Assembly (NCBI GenBank): GCA_021399405.1
Contig: JAAFKL010000119.1
Location: 1 to 9,616 of the forward strand
From: Candidatus Heimdallarchaeota archaeon
GTDB lineage: Archaea; Asgardarchaeota; Heimdallarchaeia; Heimdallarchaeales; Kariarchaeaceae
Length of the DNA stretch: 9,616 nucleotides
Direction: 5' to 3'
Below the pieces are notes generated by a model that ran no database searches, was not told the origin of the DNA, and worked only from the letters and a program-made list of their open reading frames with translations. Shown piece by piece: positions 8,176-9,616 of the stretch; within the stretch, counting starts at the first letter, position 1, and the number at the start of each line of letters is the position of its first letter. A program made the translations under genes and the position numbers.

Positions 8176-8195
8176 TATATTCCAGTGATTTTTCA

Positions 8196-8220
8196 TCACC
8201 TGCTCCAAACTTACAGGTGA
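8196..8220. repeat. 7-bp inverted repeat TCACCTG-N11-CAGGTGA, possible operator or hairpin
   Basis: Perfect arms at 8196-8202 and 8214-8220 lie in the 76-nt gap between the HycE-like gene and the protease gene. The left arm overlaps a second short dyad, GTGAT-TTTTC-ATCAC (8185-8199). So the motif TCAC/GTGA occurs three times in about 36 bases. It sits just upstream of a weak TATA-like CTTAATAG (8223-8230). It could be an operator for the protease gene, or an mRNA processing or termination hairpin after the HycE-like gene. Confidence 0.45.
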
Positions 8221-8251
8221 GACTTAATAGTGTTAATACATTTGAGATCAT

Positions 8252-8746
8252 GTGAGTTTTATTGGATCAAAAATTCAGGTACTGGGTTGTGGGAATACTC
8301 TGAAGGGGGATGATGGGTTTGGTCCAGTAGTTGCATCCCATCTAGAACAACATTATGATATCCCTGAAGGTATAGCGGTGGTGGATGCAGGCATGGCATG
8401 TGGAGAGTGGATTGCCCCATTAATCCATGATGATCATAGACCAGAAAAATTAATCATCATAGATGTTCTCGATATGGGTTTAGAACCAGGAACATTACGA
8501 GTCCTAACCCCTGAGAAAATAAAATTCATAAATACAACATTTTCCTATTCATCTCATTTCTTTCCAGATGGAGATACTTTCAAAGAATTGATGAATCTTG
8601 GAATGGAAATTTTATTTATATCATGTCAGTTGAAAAAAATACCACGTGATCTCTCAATGAAATTATCCCTGGAACTAGAGGAAATGGTACCAAAAGCCGC
8701 AACCAAGGTAGCAGAAATAGTGGGATTGGAGTTGAAAAAACAGTAA
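8252..8746 (+). CDS. Hydrogenase maturation endopeptidase (HycI/FrhD/HybD family, peptidase A31)
   Basis: This nickel-checking protease removes the C-terminal tail of a [NiFe] large subunit after metal insertion. It has 164 residues, typical for the family. The N-terminus LGCGNTLKGDDGFGP is the family signature. By alignment to E. coli HybD the metal-binding residues are D21 (in GDDGFG), D71 (IIIDVLDMG) and H102 (SSH), all present. GLEPGTLRVL follows as in FrhD-type proteases. The start is GTG at 8252. An in-frame TGA at 8243-8245 excludes a longer protein, and the overlapping ATG at 8250 is out of frame and followed by TGA. No good SD precedes it; a weak TATA-like site 25 nt upstream would allow a leaderless start. 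MvhA is the only large subunit in the window with cleavable architecture, so I infer it is the substrate. It lies 76 nt after the HycE-like gene on the same strand and may be co-transcribed with it. Confidence 0.92.
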   Translation: MSFIGSKIQVLGCGNTLKGDDGFGPVVASHLEQHYDIPEGIAVVDAGMACGEWIAPLIHDDHRPEKLIIIDVLDMGLEPGTLRVLTPEKIKFINTTFSYSSHFFPDGDTFKELMNLGMEILFISCQLKKIPRDLSMKLSLELEEMVPKAATKVAEIVGLELKKQ

Positions 8747-8764
8747 AACAACCAAAGTATTTGA

Positions 8765-8770
8765 TTTTTT
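8765..8770 (+). terminator. T-run terminator of the plus-strand unit
   Basis: A T6 run in TTGATTTTTTATTC lies 19 nt after the protease stop, between convergent genes. Archaeal termination commonly uses such U-runs without a hairpin. The opposing unit (hypA) has its own minus-strand T6 at 8740-8735, inside the protease gene end, so the two transcripts probably overlap at their 3' ends. Confidence 0.4.
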
Positions 8771-8777
8771 ATTCATC

Positions 8778-9152
8778 TTAATTCTTAAATTTTATTTTTC
8801 GAATTGTGAATGCCCTTCCGTCAACAATTTCAGTCATCTTAGAACAATCTGGACATGCATATGATACTAATCCATAGAATAGTGTATCTTCATCTTCAAT
8901 AACATTAATCGGCCCCAGATATCCACAAGATTTACACTGAACAGTGCCTTTTATTTTTTTCAGATGTATGGATGATCCTTCCAGAATAGTCTTAGGAATT
9001 AGTGTTGAGTAGCAGAATTCAACCTGGTCTAGATTTAGAAATGAAAACTCGCCAATCTCAATATTTACCTGTAACACTTGTTTAGCTCCTTCTTTCTTTG
9101 CAATACTGATTATTTTTTCTACTAGCATTGAGGTTATACCATATTCATGCAT
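8778..9152 (-). CDS. hypA: Hydrogenase nickel-incorporation protein HypA
   Basis: HypA is a nickel metallochaperone that works with HypB to load Ni into the large-subunit precursor. It has 124 residues, a normal length. It begins MHE, with the Ni-binding His2, and contains the structural zinc site as two CxxC pairs, C73/C76 (QCKSCG) and C100/C103 (ACPDCS). IEIGEFSFL (31-39) and CYSTLI (47-52) match the conserved core. The start is fixed because Met1-His2 is required and nothing in frame upstream fits. The ATG overlaps the stop of the 46-codon gene (TAATG); an AGGGG 13 nt upstream is a weak SD, so coupling to the upstream frame is likely. It faces the protease gene convergently. hypB is not in the window. 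Confidence 0.95.
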   Translation of the reverse strand: MHEYGITSMLVEKIISIAKKEGAKQVLQVNIEIGEFSFLNLDQVEFCYSTLIPKTILEGSSIHLKKIKGTVQCKSCGYLGPINVIEDEDTLFYGLVSYACPDCSKMTEIVDGRAFTIRKIKFKN

Positions 9153-9292
9153 TATAATCCGAAAACCCCTATGAGCCCATCCACCTGGCCCCTGTATGGT
9201 GCGTGTGTGATTACTACTTTGGGATCATGATTTAGAAAATGAGCATCTACATTCAATTGTCCTGGTGCATATTTTATTGGTTTACCTCTCAT
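9152..9292 (-). CDS. Unrecognised 46-residue protein encoded between hypC and hypA
   Basis: I found this frame by translating the gap between hypC and hypA. The ATG at 9292 overlaps the hypC stop as ATGA. An AGGAG SD at 9305-9301 sits 8 nt upstream. The frame stays open for 46 codons and its TAA overlaps the hypA ATG as TAATG. Such exact stitching at both ends, plus an SD, argues for a translated gene rather than a spacer. The product starts MRGKPIKYAPG and contains NHDPKVVITHAPYRG (21-35), ending GLIGVFGL. It has three histidines (H18, H22, H30), no cysteine, and no signal peptide or clear membrane helix. I do not recognise it. Position suggests a link to [NiFe] maturation, for example a small partner of HypC or HypA, but that is inference. 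A decayed gene fragment kept as a coupling element is the alternative. Confidence 0.65.
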   Translation of the reverse strand: MRGKPIKYAPGQLNVDAHFLNHDPKVVITHAPYRGQVDGLIGVFGL

Positions 9293-9510
9293 GCCATTTT
9301 CTCCTGGTATTTTTTCCAAAGTTCAATAGTTTCTATTGCTTCTTCTTCATCCATCATCCTGACAGCAAATCCAGTATTCACAATTACATAATCGCCAACT
9401 TCAACTTCAACCATTGCTATATCAACAATGGTGGTTTTATCATCACCTAGATCAACAACTGCCTGTGTGCCTTCAATACTAATTATCTTGAGTGGAATTG
9501 CAACACACAT
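9289..9510 (-). CDS. hypC: Hydrogenase assembly chaperone HypC/HupF, with His-to-Asn change
   Basis: HypC carries the Fe(CN)2CO unit with HypD and delivers it to the large-subunit precursor. It has 73 residues, the usual archaeal length. It starts MCVAIPLKI with the essential Cys2 (after Met removal the N-terminal thiol binds Fe), then a beta-barrel core and GDYVIVNTGFAV (39-50). In most HypC proteins that last segment reads VxVHxGFA; the conserved His (His51 in E. coli HypC) is Asn45 here. The start is forced by the MC motif. There is no SD, and a TATA-like box about 27 nt upstream suggests a leaderless mRNA. It is first in the unit hypC - 46-aa gene - hypA. A second HypC may exist elsewhere in the genome. 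Confidence 0.93.
   Translation of the reverse strand: MCVAIPLKIISIEGTQAVVDLGDDKTTIVDIAMVEVEVGDYVIVNTGFAVRMMDEEEAIETIELWKKYQEKMA
9301..9305 (-). promoter_or_regulatory. Shine-Dalgarno deciding the start of the 46-codon gene
   Basis: AGGAG lies inside the 3' end of hypC, 8 nt before the ATG at 9292. There is no other reason for an SD here, since hypC ends at 9289 and hypA starts 149 nt further on. Confidence 0.6.
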
Positions 9511-9532
9511 AATTTAATTTAAAATAGATAGC

Positions 9533-9545
9533 CATATAATATTTT
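9533..9545 (-). promoter_or_regulatory. TATA-box promoter of the hypC unit
   Basis: On the minus strand the sequence AAATATTATATGG lies with its centre about 27 nt before the hypC ATG at 9510. The spacing fits an archaeal promoter giving a leaderless transcript, and no SD precedes the ATG. The remaining bases to 9616 are AT-rich and show no gene. Confidence 0.5.
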
Positions 9546-9616
9546 TGTCTAAATTTAGTTTGTAGTATATTTAATTGATTTTTCCTTAATTTTTGTATAG
9601 GTAATCATAATTAACG

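Overview
The window looks archaeal. Gene starts fall into two classes. Genes that open a transcription unit sit about 25 nt downstream of TATA-like boxes with no Shine-Dalgarno (SD) sequence, which suggests leaderless mRNA. Genes inside operons overlap by 1-4 nt and carry GGAGG-type SDs. The proteins are of the methanogen / ANME / Archaeoglobus type: F420-non-reducing (Mvh) [NiFe] hydrogenase and heterodisulfide reductase HdrA. An anaerobic euryarchaeote of one of those groups, or an alkane-oxidising relative, is the likeliest source. I cannot fix the lineage, and no mcr, dsr or rRNA marker is present.

Layout. (1) Minus strand, 6052 down past position 1: a tightly packed operon of a short HdrA-like flavoprotein (QmoA-like architecture), a long HdrA (QmoB-like inserted region), mvhD, mvhG and mvhA. 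mvhA is cut by the window edge one residue after the first cysteine of its C-terminal Ni-binding motif. (2) 6053-6696: a very AT-rich divergent intergenic region with the operon promoter and a 12-bp perfect palindrome. (3) Plus strand, 6697-8746: an orphan HycE-like (NuoC-NuoD fused) large-subunit homologue that has lost at least three of the four NiFe cysteine ligands, then a hydrogenase maturation endopeptidase. An inverted repeat lies between them. (4) Minus strand, 9510-8778: hypC, an unrecognised 46-residue gene stitched in by ATGA and TAATG overlaps, and hypA.

How they fit. MvhAGD would oxidise or produce H2 and pass electrons through the MvhD [2Fe-2S] protein to the HdrA flavin, where bifurcation (or confurcation) to ferredoxin and a second partner is expected. 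The protease and HypA/HypC would mature MvhA: HypC in Fe(CN)2CO assembly, HypA in nickel insertion, the protease in C-terminal trimming. No hdrB/hdrC, hypB, hypD, hypE or hypF lies in the window.

The most unusual points are the two-gene HdrA with complementary cluster loss, the cysteine-less HycE-like orphan among maturation genes, the 46-aa coupled ORF between hypC and hypA, and a HypC whose usual conserved histidine is asparagine.
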